A stretch of DNA of 43,008 nt from positions 1 to 43,008 of the forward strand of contig CALXRU010000015.1 of the NCBI GenBank assembly GCA_944390935.1, given 5' to 3'. This DNA comes from Acidaminococcaceae bacterium. GTDB taxonomy: Bacteria > Bacillota > Negativicutes > Acidaminococcales > Acidaminococcaceae. Positions within the stretch are counted from its first letter, which is position 1. Each line of letters begins with the position of its first letter. The translations under genes and the position numbers were made by a program. The notes under the pieces are model-generated. The model worked only from the letters and a program-made list of their open reading frames with translations. It had not been told where the DNA came from and did not search any database. Of this stretch, positions 32,656-42,760 are shown piece by piece.

Positions 32656-33402
32656 ATGTCCGGACATTCTAAATGGGCTAATATCAAACACAAAAAAGGC
32701 AAAGCCGATGCTGCGCGCGGTAAAATTACCACCAAAATCGGCAGAGAAATTACCATTGCTGTGCAGATGGGAGGCCCTGACCCTACCGGCAATATGAGAT
32801 TAAAACTGGCACTCAGCAAAGCTAAGGCCAACAATATACCGAAAGACAACATTCAGCGTGCCATTAAAAAAGGACAGGGCGCTGCCGAAGGCGGCAACTA
32901 CGAAGAAATTACTTACGAAGGCTACGGCCCGGCAGGCGTTGCCGTTATGGTATCCGCACTTACCAACAACCGCAACCGCACCGCTGCCGATGTGCGCCAC
33001 GTATTCAGCAAATCCGGTGGCAACATGGGCGAAACCGGCTGCGTAAACTGGATGTTTAAACGCAAAGGCGTATTCAGCATCGACGCTGAGGAAAACGAAG
33101 GCCTGACCGAGGACGACCTGATGATGATTGCGCTGGACGCAGGCGCCGAAGATGTTAAGAGCGAAGAAGGCGCTTTTGAAATCATCACCCAGCCGAAAGA
33201 CTTTGACGCTGTGGAAAAAGCATTGGCCGACAACAACGTAGAGGTTGCCATGGCAGAAATTACCATGATTCCCGATACAATGGCCGAGCTTGATGAAGAA
33301 GGCGTTGCCAAAGTGCAGAAAATGCTGGACCTTTTGGACGACCTTGACGATGTGCAGGATGTTTACACCAACGCAGACCTGCCGGAAGATGACGAAGAAT
33401 AA
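32656..33402 (+). CDS. yebC: YebC/PmpR family regulator (TACO1-like)
   Basis: A 248-residue cytoplasmic protein with the family opening MSGHSKWANIKHKKGKADA and the central DNRNRTAA-type stretch (ALTNNRNRTAADVRHVFSKS). The acidic C terminus (DLDDVQDVYTNADLPE) is typical. Homologues act as transcription regulators or help translate proline-rich stretches. AGGAGG lies before the ATG. It precedes ruvC, the usual neighbour in bacteria, with a 62-nt gap containing a hairpin. Confidence 0.96.
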   Translation: MSGHSKWANIKHKKGKADAARGKITTKIGREITIAVQMGGPDPTGNMRLKLALSKAKANNIPKDNIQRAIKKGQGAAEGGNYEEITYEGYGPAGVAVMVSALTNNRNRTAADVRHVFSKSGGNMGETGCVNWMFKRKGVFSIDAEENEGLTEDDLMMIALDAGAEDVKSEEGAFEIITQPKDFDAVEKALADNNVEVAMAEITMIPDTMAELDEEGVAKVQKMLDLLDDLDDVQDVYTNADLPEDDEE

Positions 33403-33417
33403 TTGAAATTTACAGGG

Positions 33418-33437
33418 GGCAGGCTTAACGGCCTGCC
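33418..33437 (+). other. Hairpin between yebC and ruvC
   Basis: ggcaggc/gcctgcc with loop ttaacg. There is no T run, so it may stabilise RNA or attenuate weakly rather than end transcription. Confidence 0.5.
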
Positions 33438-33464
33438 TGCTTTGTATAAGACGGGAGTTTGTGT

Positions 33465-33962
33465 ATGCTGGCATTAGGTATTGACCCCGGCACCGCTATC
33501 TGCGGCTTTGGGCTGGTGGAGATGATTGGCAACCGCCTGCGCCCCGTGCATTACGGCGCGGTGTTTACCGATAAGGATTTACTGCCGGAACTGCGTTTAA
33601 AAAAAATCTACGACGGGCTGACGGAGCTTATTGAAGAATACCGCCCCGATATTATGAGCGTGGAGCAGCTTTTTTTTAACCGCAATGTTACGACGGCAAT
33701 CAGCGTAGGGCAGGCGCGCGGCGTGGTGCTTTTAACGGCGGCCAACCATAACCTGCCGGTGCTGGAGTTTACGCCGATACAGGTTAAACAGTCGGTAGTT
33801 GGCTTTGGCAGTGCCGATAAAAAGCAGGTGCAGTTTATGGTTAAACACCTTTTAAACCTGCGCGAAACACCAAAACCCGACGACGTGGCGGACGCACTGG
33901 CAATGGCCATCTGCGGGCTGCACACGGCGTCAACAAGAAGATGGACGGAGCTGGCAAAATGA
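33465..33962 (+). CDS. ruvC: Holliday junction endonuclease RuvC
   Basis: Resolvase of 165 residues that nicks Holliday junctions symmetrically. Catalytic acids are seen: the Asp of [12 protein letters not shown] near the N terminus, the Glu of [10 protein letters not shown], and the Asp pair in [17 protein letters not shown] at 33465 is preferred over the TTG at 33459: GGGAG stands 7 nt before the ATG and homologues begin here. Its stop overlaps the ruvA start (ATGA). Confidence 0.96.
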   Translation: MLALGIDPGTAICGFGLVEMIGNRLRPVHYGAVFTDKDLLPELRLKKIYDGLTELIEEYRPDIMSVEQLFFNRNVTTAISVGQARGVVLLTAANHNLPVLEFTPIQVKQSVVGFGSADKKQVQFMVKHLLNLRETPKPDDVADALAMAICGLHTASTRRWTELAK

Positions 33963-34564
33963 TTGGTTCAATAAAAGGCAAAGTTGCAGAACTACAAAAT
34001 GAATACTGCCTGATAGAAACGCCGGGCGGCGTCGGTTACCGCGTGTTTATGCCCTCGGCCAACCTTGCGGCGCTTACCATGGGCAGCGAGGTGCGCGTGC
34101 ATACCTATACTTCCGTGCGCGAGGACGCGATTTTACTGTTCGGCTTTCTGCAAAAGCAGTATTACGATTTATTTGTGCTGTTAATAGGCATCAGCGGCGT
34201 TGGCCCCAAGGTTGCGCTGGGTATTTTATCGGCTGTAAAGCCGGATGATTTTTACATGGCGGTGGAAAACCGCGACATGAAGGCGCTGACCAAGCTGCCG
34301 GGCATTGGCAAAAAGACGGCGGAACGCCTGCTGCTGGAATTGAAGGATAAAATTAGCGGCGGCAGCGATGTGATTGACGCTGTATTTTACCCGCAGAGCG
34401 ATGTGCCGCAAAACGCCGTCGGCGAAGCGATTGAGGCTTTGCAGGCACTTGGTTACAGCAACAGCGAGATTGTACCGGCCTTAAAAACCGTGCCGGGTTA
34501 CGAAGCAATGCCATGCGAGGATATTATCAAGCAGGTGCTTAAGGTATTTGCCGGGAGGAAATAA
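33959..34564 (+). CDS. ruvA: Holliday junction helicase subunit RuvA
   Basis: Junction-binding tetramer subunit of 201 residues. N-terminal OB fold ([20 protein letters not shown]), two helix-hairpin-helix motifs ([32 protein letters not shown]) and a C-terminal three-helix RuvB-binding domain are visible. The ATG at 33959 overlaps the ruvC stop; the frame from 33941 adds six unrelated residues. Confidence 0.96.
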   Translation: MIGSIKGKVAELQNEYCLIETPGGVGYRVFMPSANLAALTMGSEVRVHTYTSVREDAILLFGFLQKQYYDLFVLLIGISGVGPKVALGILSAVKPDDFYMAVENRDMKALTKLPGIGKKTAERLLLELKDKISGGSDVIDAVFYPQSDVPQNAVGEAIEALQALGYSNSEIVPALKTVPGYEAMPCEDIIKQVLKVFAGRK

Positions 34565-35574
34565 TGAACGAACAGGAAAGAATTATTACCGGCAGGGAAC
34601 AGGATACTGACGGCTGGCAGTACAGCCTGCGCCCGCGCCGCCTTGCCGAATACATCGGGCAGAACCAGGTAAAACAGAATATGCAGGTGTTTATCAAGGC
34701 AGCGGCAGAACGCGGCGAAGCGCTGGACCATGTGCTTTTGTTCGGACCTCCGGGGCTTGGCAAAACCACGCTGGCCAACATTATTGCCAACGAACTTAAC
34801 GTCAACATCCGCGTAACCAGCGGCCCGGCGATTGAGCGTCAGGGCGATCTGGCAGCGATTTTGACGAATCTGGGCGAGAACGATGTTTTGTTCATCGACG
34901 AAATTCACCGTCTGAGCAAAACGGTGGAGGAGATTTTGTATTCCGCCATGGAAGATTTTGCGCTGGACATCATCATCGGCAAAGGGCCGAGCGCGCGCAG
35001 TGTACGCCTTGATTTGCCGAAGTTTACGCTGATTGGCGCAACAACACGTCTGGGCGCCATTGCTGCGCCTTTGCGCGACCGTTTCGGCGTGCAGTGCCGT
35101 TTGGAATTTTATAAGCCTGAAGAACTGTGCTTTATTATTGAGCGTGCGGCAGAAATTTTGGGCGTTGCCATCGACCGTGAGGGCGCACAGGCCATTGCCC
35201 GCCGCAGCCGCGGTACGCCGCGTGTTGCCAACCGTTTGTTAAAGCGCGTGCGTGATTTTGCGCAGGTGGCAGGCGCGGGCAGCATTACGGCGAAGGTTGC
35301 CGATGAAGCGCTGGCACGCCTTGAAGTAGACCAGTACGGGCTGGACCGCAACGACCGCCGCATTTTGCAGACGATTGTCAAAACCTTTAACGGCGGTCCG
35401 GTCGGCATTGAAACCATTGCCGCTGCGGTCAGCGAAGAAAGCGACACTATTGAGGACGTAATAGAGCCGTATCTGATGCAGCTGGGCTTAATCCAGCGCA
35501 CGCCGCGCGGACGCATTGCCACGCGCGAAACGTACAGATATCTGGGCCTGCCCTATAAAGAGGAGAAACGTTAA
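34564..35574 (+). CDS. ruvB: Holliday junction helicase motor RuvB
   Basis: AAA+ motor of 336 residues that drives branch migration. Walker A is GPPGLGKTT, Walker B is LFIDEIHRL, sensor 1 is TLIGATTR, and the arginine-finger region reads APLRDRFGV. The C-terminal winged helix ends [15 protein letters not shown]. The ATG overlaps the ruvA stop (TAATG), with GGAGG upstream. Confidence 0.97.
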   Translation: MNEQERIITGREQDTDGWQYSLRPRRLAEYIGQNQVKQNMQVFIKAAAERGEALDHVLLFGPPGLGKTTLANIIANELNVNIRVTSGPAIERQGDLAAILTNLGENDVLFIDEIHRLSKTVEEILYSAMEDFALDIIIGKGPSARSVRLDLPKFTLIGATTRLGAIAAPLRDRFGVQCRLEFYKPEELCFIIERAAEILGVAIDREGAQAIARRSRGTPRVANRLLKRVRDFAQVAGAGSITAKVADEALARLEVDQYGLDRNDRRILQTIVKTFNGGPVGIETIAAAVSEESDTIEDVIEPYLMQLGLIQRTPRGRIATRETYRYLGLPYKEEKR

Positions 35575-36119
35575 TGAAACTTTTAATGCATGCCTGCTGC
35601 GGGCCGTGCGCCTGCTATCCCACGGAAAAGCTGACGGCGGACGGCGTGCAGTTTGACATTATCTTTTTTAACCCCAACATTCACCCTTACAAGGAATTTA
35701 AACGCCGCATTGCCGCCCTGCGCGAGCTTTGCGAAAAGAAAAAATACCACCTTACGGTGGATAAAAGTTACCCTTTGGAAGAATGTGTGCGCGGCATGCT
35801 GGACGAACCTGGCTGCCGCTGCGCTTACTGCTACCGTACCCGTATGCGTTACGCGGCGCAGTATGCCAAAGAGCACGGCTATGATGCTTTTACAACGACG
35901 CTTCTGGTAAGCCCTTACCAAAAGCATGAACTGATTAAACAACTGGCGGAGGAAGCATCCAAAGAGTTTGACATTCCCTTTTATTATGAAGATTTCCGCG
36001 TGGGTTATCAGCGCGGCGTCGATATCAGCTTAGAGCTGGAGCTGTACCGCCAGCCTTACTGCGGCTGCGTGTTCAGCGAACGCGACCGCTACGAGAAAAA
36101 GCCGAAATCCAAAGCTTGA
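35574..36119 (+). CDS. queH: Epoxyqueuosine reductase QueH
   Basis: A 181-residue enzyme (former DUF208) that performs the last step of queuosine synthesis on tRNA, the alternative to QueG. Cys motifs are ACCGPCACYP near residue 8, CRCAYCYRTRM near 82 and YCGCVFSE near the end; these hold a 4Fe-4S cluster and a second metal site. Its start overlaps the ruvB stop by 1 nt. The partner genes queA and tgt follow after one gene, giving three of the late queuosine steps together. Confidence 0.95.
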   Translation: MKLLMHACCGPCACYPTEKLTADGVQFDIIFFNPNIHPYKEFKRRIAALRELCEKKKYHLTVDKSYPLEECVRGMLDEPGCRCAYCYRTRMRYAAQYAKEHGYDAFTTTLLVSPYQKHELIKQLAEEASKEFDIPFYYEDFRVGYQRGVDISLELELYRQPYCGCVFSERDRYEKKPKSKA

Positions 36120-36135
36120 CGGAAGGAGGCAGCCG

Positions 36136-37431
36136 ATGAAAATTTTATATGCCGCATTGCTGTGCCTGCTGATGCTGGTTGGCACGCCGTTTGCGCAGGC
36201 TGCCGGTACAATTTCCGTCGGCCTTGTGGCAGACCAGTTTACGGCAGAAATAAGCAGCGATGCCGATTTTACTGTTAAAACGCGCGCTTACGGCGGCGGT
36301 AACAGCCGCGAATTTATGTTTAAGGCGGGCAAGTATTATTTTAACGCTGCCAACCACAGTCTTAATGTTGAAGATATGAGCTTCGGCGACGCTGTTGCCA
36401 CGGTTGAAGGCGAGGGCATTAAGGTTAACGGCAGGGAATACCGCGGGAGCATTGAAATTTTGCTGCGGCGCGGCGGCAAAAATCTTGTCGTGCGCAACGT
36501 GCTGCCGGTTGAAGAATACCTGTACAGCGTTATGGGGCGCACCGTACCGGCGTATTTTCCGGACGAGGCTTTAAAGGCACAGGCCGTTGCCATGCGCACC
36601 TACGCATTATATACGGCGCAAAACGGCAGCGACCCTGATTTTGATATCCGCGCGGGCGAAAAGAATTTTATTTACACCGGCGTGGATGGCGAGCAGCGCC
36701 CGCTGAACAAGCTGATTGACGCTACCAAAGGCGAGGTTGTAACCTATGGCGGCAGTTTGATTGCTGCCTACACTACTTTAAGCAGCGGCGGCTATACCGA
36801 AAACAGCGAGAACGTCATCGGGCGGTATTTGCCGTACCTGCGCAGCGTAAAGGATTTTGACGGCGACGCGCCCGATTATAACTGGGAGCGCAGTTTTGAA
36901 GCAAAAGACATTGCCGCCGGTTTACAGCGCGGCGGTTACGACTGCGGCAAGCTGGGCAGCATTCAGCTTTCCGACATGGATGCGGACGCGCCGGACAGAA
37001 GCGACACGGGCCGTGTTTTGCAGCTTGGTTTTGCGGGGGACAAGGGCAGCATAATTGTGCCTTCCGCCAAGGCGATGGAGCTGTTCGGGCTGCCAAGCAC
37101 GCTGTTTAGCATTGAAGTTACGCGCCCGATACCCGATAAACTGGACGTGCCGATTGAAAATTATCTGGGCATGGAAATCGGCCGCAAAGAGATAGAGATT
37201 GAACTTAAAGACAAGGAAAAAACGGAAACAGGCATTGCCAAAACCATTAAGCTCATCAGCGGAGTGGATGGCGAAAAGGTTATTTTTAAAGGGCGCGGCA
37301 GCGGCACAGGGCTTGGCTTAAGCCTGTGGGGGGCGCGTCAGCTTGCCAACGACGCGGGCAATGCCGCCGGTTATTATAAACAGATTTTGCGTTACTATTA
37401 CCGCAACACCAATGTTGCCAAAATATATTGA
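36136..37431 (+). CDS. SpoIID/LytB-domain protein with altered C-terminal motif
   Basis: A 431-residue exported protein: signal peptide (ILYAALLCLLMLVGTPFAQA), then a SpoIID/LytB domain with PVEEYLYSVMGRTVPAYFP, LKAQAVAMRTYALY and SSGGYTENSENVIG. SpoIID-type enzymes cut denuded glycan strands in peptidoglycan. The usual C-terminal GHGVGMSQxGA motif reads GSGTGLGLSLWGA here, so its His is replaced by Ser. Activity may be lost or changed. GGAGG lies before the ATG. Its place between queH and queA recurs in Negativicutes by my recollection. Confidence 0.85.
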   Translation: MKILYAALLCLLMLVGTPFAQAAGTISVGLVADQFTAEISSDADFTVKTRAYGGGNSREFMFKAGKYYFNAANHSLNVEDMSFGDAVATVEGEGIKVNGREYRGSIEILLRRGGKNLVVRNVLPVEEYLYSVMGRTVPAYFPDEALKAQAVAMRTYALYTAQNGSDPDFDIRAGEKNFIYTGVDGEQRPLNKLIDATKGEVVTYGGSLIAAYTTLSSGGYTENSENVIGRYLPYLRSVKDFDGDAPDYNWERSFEAKDIAAGLQRGGYDCGKLGSIQLSDMDADAPDRSDTGRVLQLGFAGDKGSIIVPSAKAMELFGLPSTLFSIEVTRPIPDKLDVPIENYLGMEIGRKEIEIELKDKEKTETGIAKTIKLISGVDGEKVIFKGRGSGTGLGLSLWGARQLANDAGNAAGYYKQILRYYYRNTNVAKIY

Positions 37432-37447
37432 AAAGTGTGGAGAAAAA

Positions 37448-38479
37448 ATGCAAGTAAGCGATTTTAATTATGATTTGCCGCAGGAGCTGATTGCGCAGAC
37501 CCCGATGGAGCCGCGCGACCATTCGCGCCTGCTGGTGGTGGATAAGGATACGGGCAAGCTGGAGCACCGCCATTTTTACGATTTGCCCAACTACCTGCGC
37601 CCTGACGATTTGCTGGTGTTTAACGATACCCGCGTTATCCCTGCGCGCCTGCACGGCACCAAGGATACAGGCGCCAAGGCGGAAGTGTTTTTGCTGACCC
37701 GCCTGAACGCAACGGACTGGGAAGTTTTGGTGCGCCCGGGCAAACGCCTGCGCATCGGCGCGAAGATTAAGTTCAGCGACGATTTAAGCTGCGAGATTGT
37801 GGATAACACCGAATTTGGCGGACGCATTGCGCGCTTTGAATTTGAAGGCGTGTTTGAAGAAATTCTGGACCGCCTTGGCGAAACGCCGCTGCCGCCATAC
37901 ATCACAAAAGAGCTGGAAGACAAAGAACGCTACCAGACGGTGTACAGCCGCGACAAGGGCAGCGCTGCCGCACCGACGGCAGGCCTGCACTTTACCAAAG
38001 AGCTTTTGCAGAATGTAAAGGACATGGGCTGCGAAGAAGTTTTCGTTACGCTCAACATCGGGCTGGGTACTTTCCGCCCGGTCAGCGAGGAACGCATCGA
38101 AGACCACATCATGCACAAGGAGTTTTACACCATCACGCCCGAGGCGGCAGAAGCCATTAACAAAGCCAAAGCCGCAGGCAGGCGCATTGTAAGCGTCGGC
38201 ACAACGGCGGTGCGCACGCTGGAAGCAGCTGCAACCGCAGGGGGCGGCGTTATTAAACCGGGCGCGGCGTGGACGGATATTTTCATCTACCCCGGTTATA
38301 AATTTAAAATGGTAGACGCGCTTGTTACCAACTTCCACCTGCCGCAAAGCACGCTGTTGATGCTGGTTTCCACCTTATCGACCCGCGAGATTATGCTTAA
38401 AACCTACGAAGAAGCAGTACGCGAAAGATACCGCTTCTTCTCGTTCGGCGATGCCATGTTCATCACCGACCATTTATAA
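37448..38479 (+). CDS. queA: tRNA preQ1 ribosyltransferase-isomerase QueA
   Basis: A 343-residue enzyme that moves the ribosyl part of S-adenosylmethionine onto preQ1 in tRNA, giving epoxyqueuosine. It begins MQVSDFNYDLPQELIAQTP and has RLLVVD, DLLVFNDTRVIPARL, SAAAPTAGLHFT and the late ATNFHLPQSTLL-type segment (VTNFHLPQSTLLMLVS). The start at 37448 follows TGGAG by 7 nt and matches the family; the frame from 37343 overlaps the previous gene. Confidence 0.97.
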   Translation: MQVSDFNYDLPQELIAQTPMEPRDHSRLLVVDKDTGKLEHRHFYDLPNYLRPDDLLVFNDTRVIPARLHGTKDTGAKAEVFLLTRLNATDWEVLVRPGKRLRIGAKIKFSDDLSCEIVDNTEFGGRIARFEFEGVFEEILDRLGETPLPPYITKELEDKERYQTVYSRDKGSAAAPTAGLHFTKELLQNVKDMGCEEVFVTLNIGLGTFRPVSEERIEDHIMHKEFYTITPEAAEAINKAKAAGRRIVSVGTTAVRTLEAAATAGGGVIKPGAAWTDIFIYPGYKFKMVDALVTNFHLPQSTLLMLVSTLSTREIMLKTYEEAVRERYRFFSFGDAMFITDHL

Positions 38480-39607
<1,128 letters not shown>

Positions 39608-39612
39608 AAAAC

Positions 39613-39641
39613 TTGCTATTTTGCCGTAAATAAATTAAAAT
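39613..39641 (+). promoter_or_regulatory. yajC promoter
   Basis: TTGCTA (39613-39618), 17-bp spacer, TAAAAT (39636-39641), 34 bp before yajC. Confidence 0.5.
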
Positions 39642-39675
39642 AGACAGTATAGTAGTTAATTGAGGAGGTAAGCGA

Positions 39676-39978
39676 ATGGATAGTATTTTATCTTTCTTCA
39701 GCGGTGTTTGGCCTTTTTTAATTCTGGCATTTATCTTCTGGTGGATGATTGACAGACCGCATAAGAAAGAAGAAAAGAAAAGACAGCGCATGCTTGAATC
39801 TTTGAAAAAGGGTGATAAGGTTGTTACCGTCGGCGGTATGTACGGCACCATTACCCGTCTGAGCGAGAAGAAAGTCGTCCTCAAAGTTTGCGAAAACGTA
39901 GAAGTTGAATTCCTGCGTACCGCTATCAGCGCTTATCAGGACCCTGCCAAGCAGGAGCTGCTTGATGAAAAGAAATAA
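39676..39978 (+). CDS. yajC: Preprotein translocase subunit YajC
   Basis: A 100-residue single-span membrane protein (helix at residues 6-25) with a basic cytoplasmic stretch (RPHKKEEKKRQRM) and the conserved LKKGDKVVTVGGMYGTI. It assists SecDF. Its stop overlaps the start of the folate gene (TAATG), and secD and secF follow. Confidence 0.95.
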   Translation: MDSILSFFSGVWPFLILAFIFWWMIDRPHKKEEKKRQRMLESLKKGDKVVTVGGMYGTITRLSEKKVVLKVCENVEVEFLRTAISAYQDPAKQELLDEKK

Positions 39979-40538
39979 TGGATAAAACTCAATTGCGCAA
40001 AGAACTTAAATCTTTGCGCAATCGGCTTTCTAAGGCAGAAGTGGCGGCCAAAAGCAGCGAGATTTGCGCGCGTATTATTGCAGGCAATGCTTACGCAGAT
40101 GCAAAAACGGTGCTTGCGTATCTTGCCTTTGGCAACGAAGTAAACATCGACGCCGTTATAAATGACGCGCTGCAAAAGGGCAAAACTGTCTGCGTGCCGC
40201 TTGTAACCGGTGCGCACATCATGCAGGCAGTGCAGCTTAAAGCGCTGGCCGATGTGCAAATTGGCGCTTACGGCATCCGCACGGCGGCAAAAAACGCGCC
40301 TGTAATTGCACCGCAGCAGATTGACCTGGTGCTGGTGCCGGGCGTTGGCTTTGATTTGTCCGGCGGGCGCATCGGCATGGGCGCAGGCTATTACGACCGC
40401 TTCTTATCTGCTTGCACAAATGCCGTTAAAACAGGCATTACTTACGGTATTTTGCTGCGCGATGAAATAATCTGCGATGAGCATGACGTTAAAATGGATT
40501 ACGTTATCACTGAATTGCAGGCGGCAAAATGCAGGTAA
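39978..40538 (+). CDS. 5-formyltetrahydrofolate cyclo-ligase
   Basis: A 186-residue ATP-dependent enzyme that converts 5-formyl-THF to 5,10-methenyl-THF, clearing an inhibitory folate. Family motifs are LRKELKSLRNRLS at the N terminus, LAYLAFGNEVNID, and the nucleotide region LVPGVGFDLSGGRIGMGAGY followed by YDRF. It is inserted between yajC and secD, overlapping the yajC stop by 1 nt. A functional tie to secretion is not expected. Confidence 0.93.
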   Translation: MDKTQLRKELKSLRNRLSKAEVAAKSSEICARIIAGNAYADAKTVLAYLAFGNEVNIDAVINDALQKGKTVCVPLVTGAHIMQAVQLKALADVQIGAYGIRTAAKNAPVIAPQQIDLVLVPGVGFDLSGGRIGMGAGYYDRFLSACTNAVKTGITYGILLRDEIICDEHDVKMDYVITELQAAKCR

Positions 40539-40570
40539 TTTGATAAAAAAGAATAAAGGGGGCAATAACT

Positions 40571-41803
40571 TTGAGATGGAATGAGTTAGGCAAATTCCTG
40601 ATCATCTCATTGGCTATTATCGGCGGGTTCATTATGTACATCAATCCGCTGGCTAATTCCATCAAGCAGGGCCTCGACCTTCAGGGCGGCACGCATGTTG
40701 TGCTGCAGGCGATTGAAACGCCGGAAGCGAAGATTGACGACGATGCTTTAAACAGAACCGTAAAAATTATTGAAAGGCGCGTTAACGAGCTGGGCTTAAC
40801 CGAGCCTGTTATCCAGCGTCAGGGCAAGGACCGCATTATTGTTGAGCTGCCGGGCATTAAAGACCCGGACCAGGCTATTAACATGCTGGGCCGTACCGCC
40901 ATGCTGGAGTTTAAGGACGTTAACGGCACCACCGTTTTAACCGGTAAGGATTTGCGCGACGCGCGTGCGCAGATGACCGGCGCCAACCAAAGCGTTGTAG
41001 GGCTTGAATTTACCGACGAAGGCGGCGCAAAATTTGCCGATTTGACGGCGCGCAACATCGGCCGCCCCATCAGCATTCTGCTGGACGGCGAAGTGCTGAC
41101 CAGCCCTGTTGTACAGGAAGCAATTACCGGCGGCAAAGCGCAGATTTCCGGCTCCCGCAGCATGGAAGAAGCGGAACACCTGGCAATTTTGCTGCGCAGC
41201 GGTTCTCTGCCGGTTAAAATTGAAGTAATGGAAAACCGTACCGTAGGTCCGACCCTCGGTCAGGACTCCAAAGAAAAGAGCATTGTGGCGTTCTCCATTG
41301 CCATTGTGGGCATTTTCGCCTTCATGCTTTTGTTCTACCGTATCCCGGGCGTTGTTGCGGATATCGCACTTTTGCTGTACGTAATGCTCTTGCTCTTAAT
41401 CATGCGTTACCTTGATGCAACGCTGACGTTGCCGGGCATAGCGGGCATTATCCTGTCCATTGCCATGGCGATTGACGCCAACGTACTTATTTTTGAACAC
41501 TTCAAAGAAGAAGTTGCAGCGGGCAAAACCCTGCGCAGCGCAATGGATAAAGGCTTCTCGCGTGCGTTTGTAACCATTTTCGACTCCAACATCACCACGC
41601 TTATCGCAGCCTTAATCCTGTTCTATCTGGGCACCGGCCCGATCAGGGGCTTTGCCGTAACGCTGGGCCTTGGCGTTGTTTTAAGTATGTTCACCGCCAT
41701 TACGGTAACCAAGTTCTTAATGAACTTCTTACTGGCAAGCAACCTTACCAAAAACGGCTTCCTTTACGGAGTTAAATATCCCAAAAAGGAGGCGGCTAAA
41801 TAA
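40571..41803 (+). CDS. secD: Protein translocase subunit SecD
   Basis: A 410-residue membrane protein that uses the proton gradient to help pull exported proteins out of SecYEG. It has an N-terminal helix, LKQGLDLQGGTHVVL-type motif (IKQGLDLQGGTHVVLQ), a periplasmic P1 region, and a C-terminal RND-type bundle with AIVGIFAFMLLFY and AMAIDANVLIFEHFKEE. The start is TTG at 40571, 8 nt after GGGGG. It is compact, lacking the large P1 insert of E. coli SecD. Confidence 0.95.
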   Translation: MRWNELGKFLIISLAIIGGFIMYINPLANSIKQGLDLQGGTHVVLQAIETPEAKIDDDALNRTVKIIERRVNELGLTEPVIQRQGKDRIIVELPGIKDPDQAINMLGRTAMLEFKDVNGTTVLTGKDLRDARAQMTGANQSVVGLEFTDEGGAKFADLTARNIGRPISILLDGEVLTSPVVQEAITGGKAQISGSRSMEEAEHLAILLRSGSLPVKIEVMENRTVGPTLGQDSKEKSIVAFSIAIVGIFAFMLLFYRIPGVVADIALLLYVMLLLLIMRYLDATLTLPGIAGIILSIAMAIDANVLIFEHFKEEVAAGKTLRSAMDKGFSRAFVTIFDSNITTLIAALILFYLGTGPIRGFAVTLGLGVVLSMFTAITVTKFLMNFLLASNLTKNGFLYGVKYPKKEAAK

Positions 41804-42693
41804 TGAGATTCCCGATTGTAAAGCATTTTAAATACTTTATGGGGCTTACGCTGATTGTGCTTGTGCTGGGCGTAGTTTCCATTTTTACCCGCGGCTTTAA
41901 CATGGGTATTGATTTTACCGGCGGCAGTATCGTCGATTTAACCTTTAACCAGGAAGTTACCGTTGCGCAGGTGCGCGATGTTTTAAACGAACACGGCATG
42001 GGCAACAGTATCATCCAGCTGGAAAACAGCACTAACAACGAAGCCTCCAAAAGCGTGCTTATCCGCACCGGGCTTGTTGAAGATGAACAGCTGCGTGCTG
42101 CGGTTAACGACATGAAAGCCCTTGGCGATTACCAGATTAACCGAATGGAAAACATCGGCGCGACGATTGGCGAGGAGCTGATTGAGCAGGCGGCGATGGC
42201 GGTTGTGCTCTCGTGGCTTTTGATGATTGTGTACATCACATACCGCTTTGAATTTAACTTTGCGGTGGCTGCGGTAGCGGCACTGGTTATCGACGTATTT
42301 GTAACCATCAGCTATTTCTCCTTCTTCCAGATGGAACTGGATTCTTCTTTCGTAGCAGCGCTTTTGACGGTTGTAGGTTTTTCCATCAACGGCACGGTTG
42401 TTATTTTCGACCGTATCCGTGAAAACCTTAAACTGCACCGCCGCAGCGAAGGGCTGGAGGAACTGGTTGAAACCAGTATCTGGCAGTGCATGACCCGTAC
42501 CGTTTATACCGAATCAACCGCGCTGTTTGCCGTATTGGTAATCTTCCTTTATGGCGGCGCAACCATTCATAACTTTATGTTTGCAATGCTGGTTGGCTTT
42601 GCAAGCGGCGGTTATACTTCCATTTGCCTTGCAGGCCCGATGTGGATTAAAATGCGCGAACGCAAAAACAACAAACCCGCAGCGGCAAACTAA
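41803..42693 (+). CDS. secF: Protein translocase subunit SecF
   Basis: A 296-residue partner of SecD with six membrane helices. Motifs: GFNMGIDFTGGSIVDL near the N terminus and VGFSINGTVVIFDRIRENL in the membrane bundle, plus RTVYTESTALFAVLVIF. It overlaps the secD stop by 1 nt (TAATG). A terminator follows. Confidence 0.96.
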   Translation: MRFPIVKHFKYFMGLTLIVLVLGVVSIFTRGFNMGIDFTGGSIVDLTFNQEVTVAQVRDVLNEHGMGNSIIQLENSTNNEASKSVLIRTGLVEDEQLRAAVNDMKALGDYQINRMENIGATIGEELIEQAAMAVVLSWLLMIVYITYRFEFNFAVAAVAALVIDVFVTISYFSFFQMELDSSFVAALLTVVGFSINGTVVIFDRIRENLKLHRRSEGLEELVETSIWQCMTRTVYTESTALFAVLVIFLYGGATIHNFMFAMLVGFASGGYTSICLAGPMWIKMRERKNNKPAAAN

Positions 42694-42715
42694 ACTTAAA
42701 TTTACATTAAAACAA

Positions 42716-42750
42716 AAATCCCCGGTACTTTGAGTATCGGGGATTTGTTT
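42716..42750 (+). terminator. Terminator after secF
   Basis: aatccccggtact/agtatcggggatt hairpin with a T-rich tail. Confidence 0.88.
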
Positions 42751-42760
42751 ATAGCAGGGC

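Noticed and set aside
33418..33437. Terminator between yebC and ruvC
   Set aside because: The hairpin has no T run, and the ruv genes have no evident promoter of their own.
36136..37431. SpoIID domain as proof of sporulation
   Set aside because: SpoIID/LytB domains occur in non-sporulating diderm Firmicutes and the motif is altered; no other sporulation gene is present.
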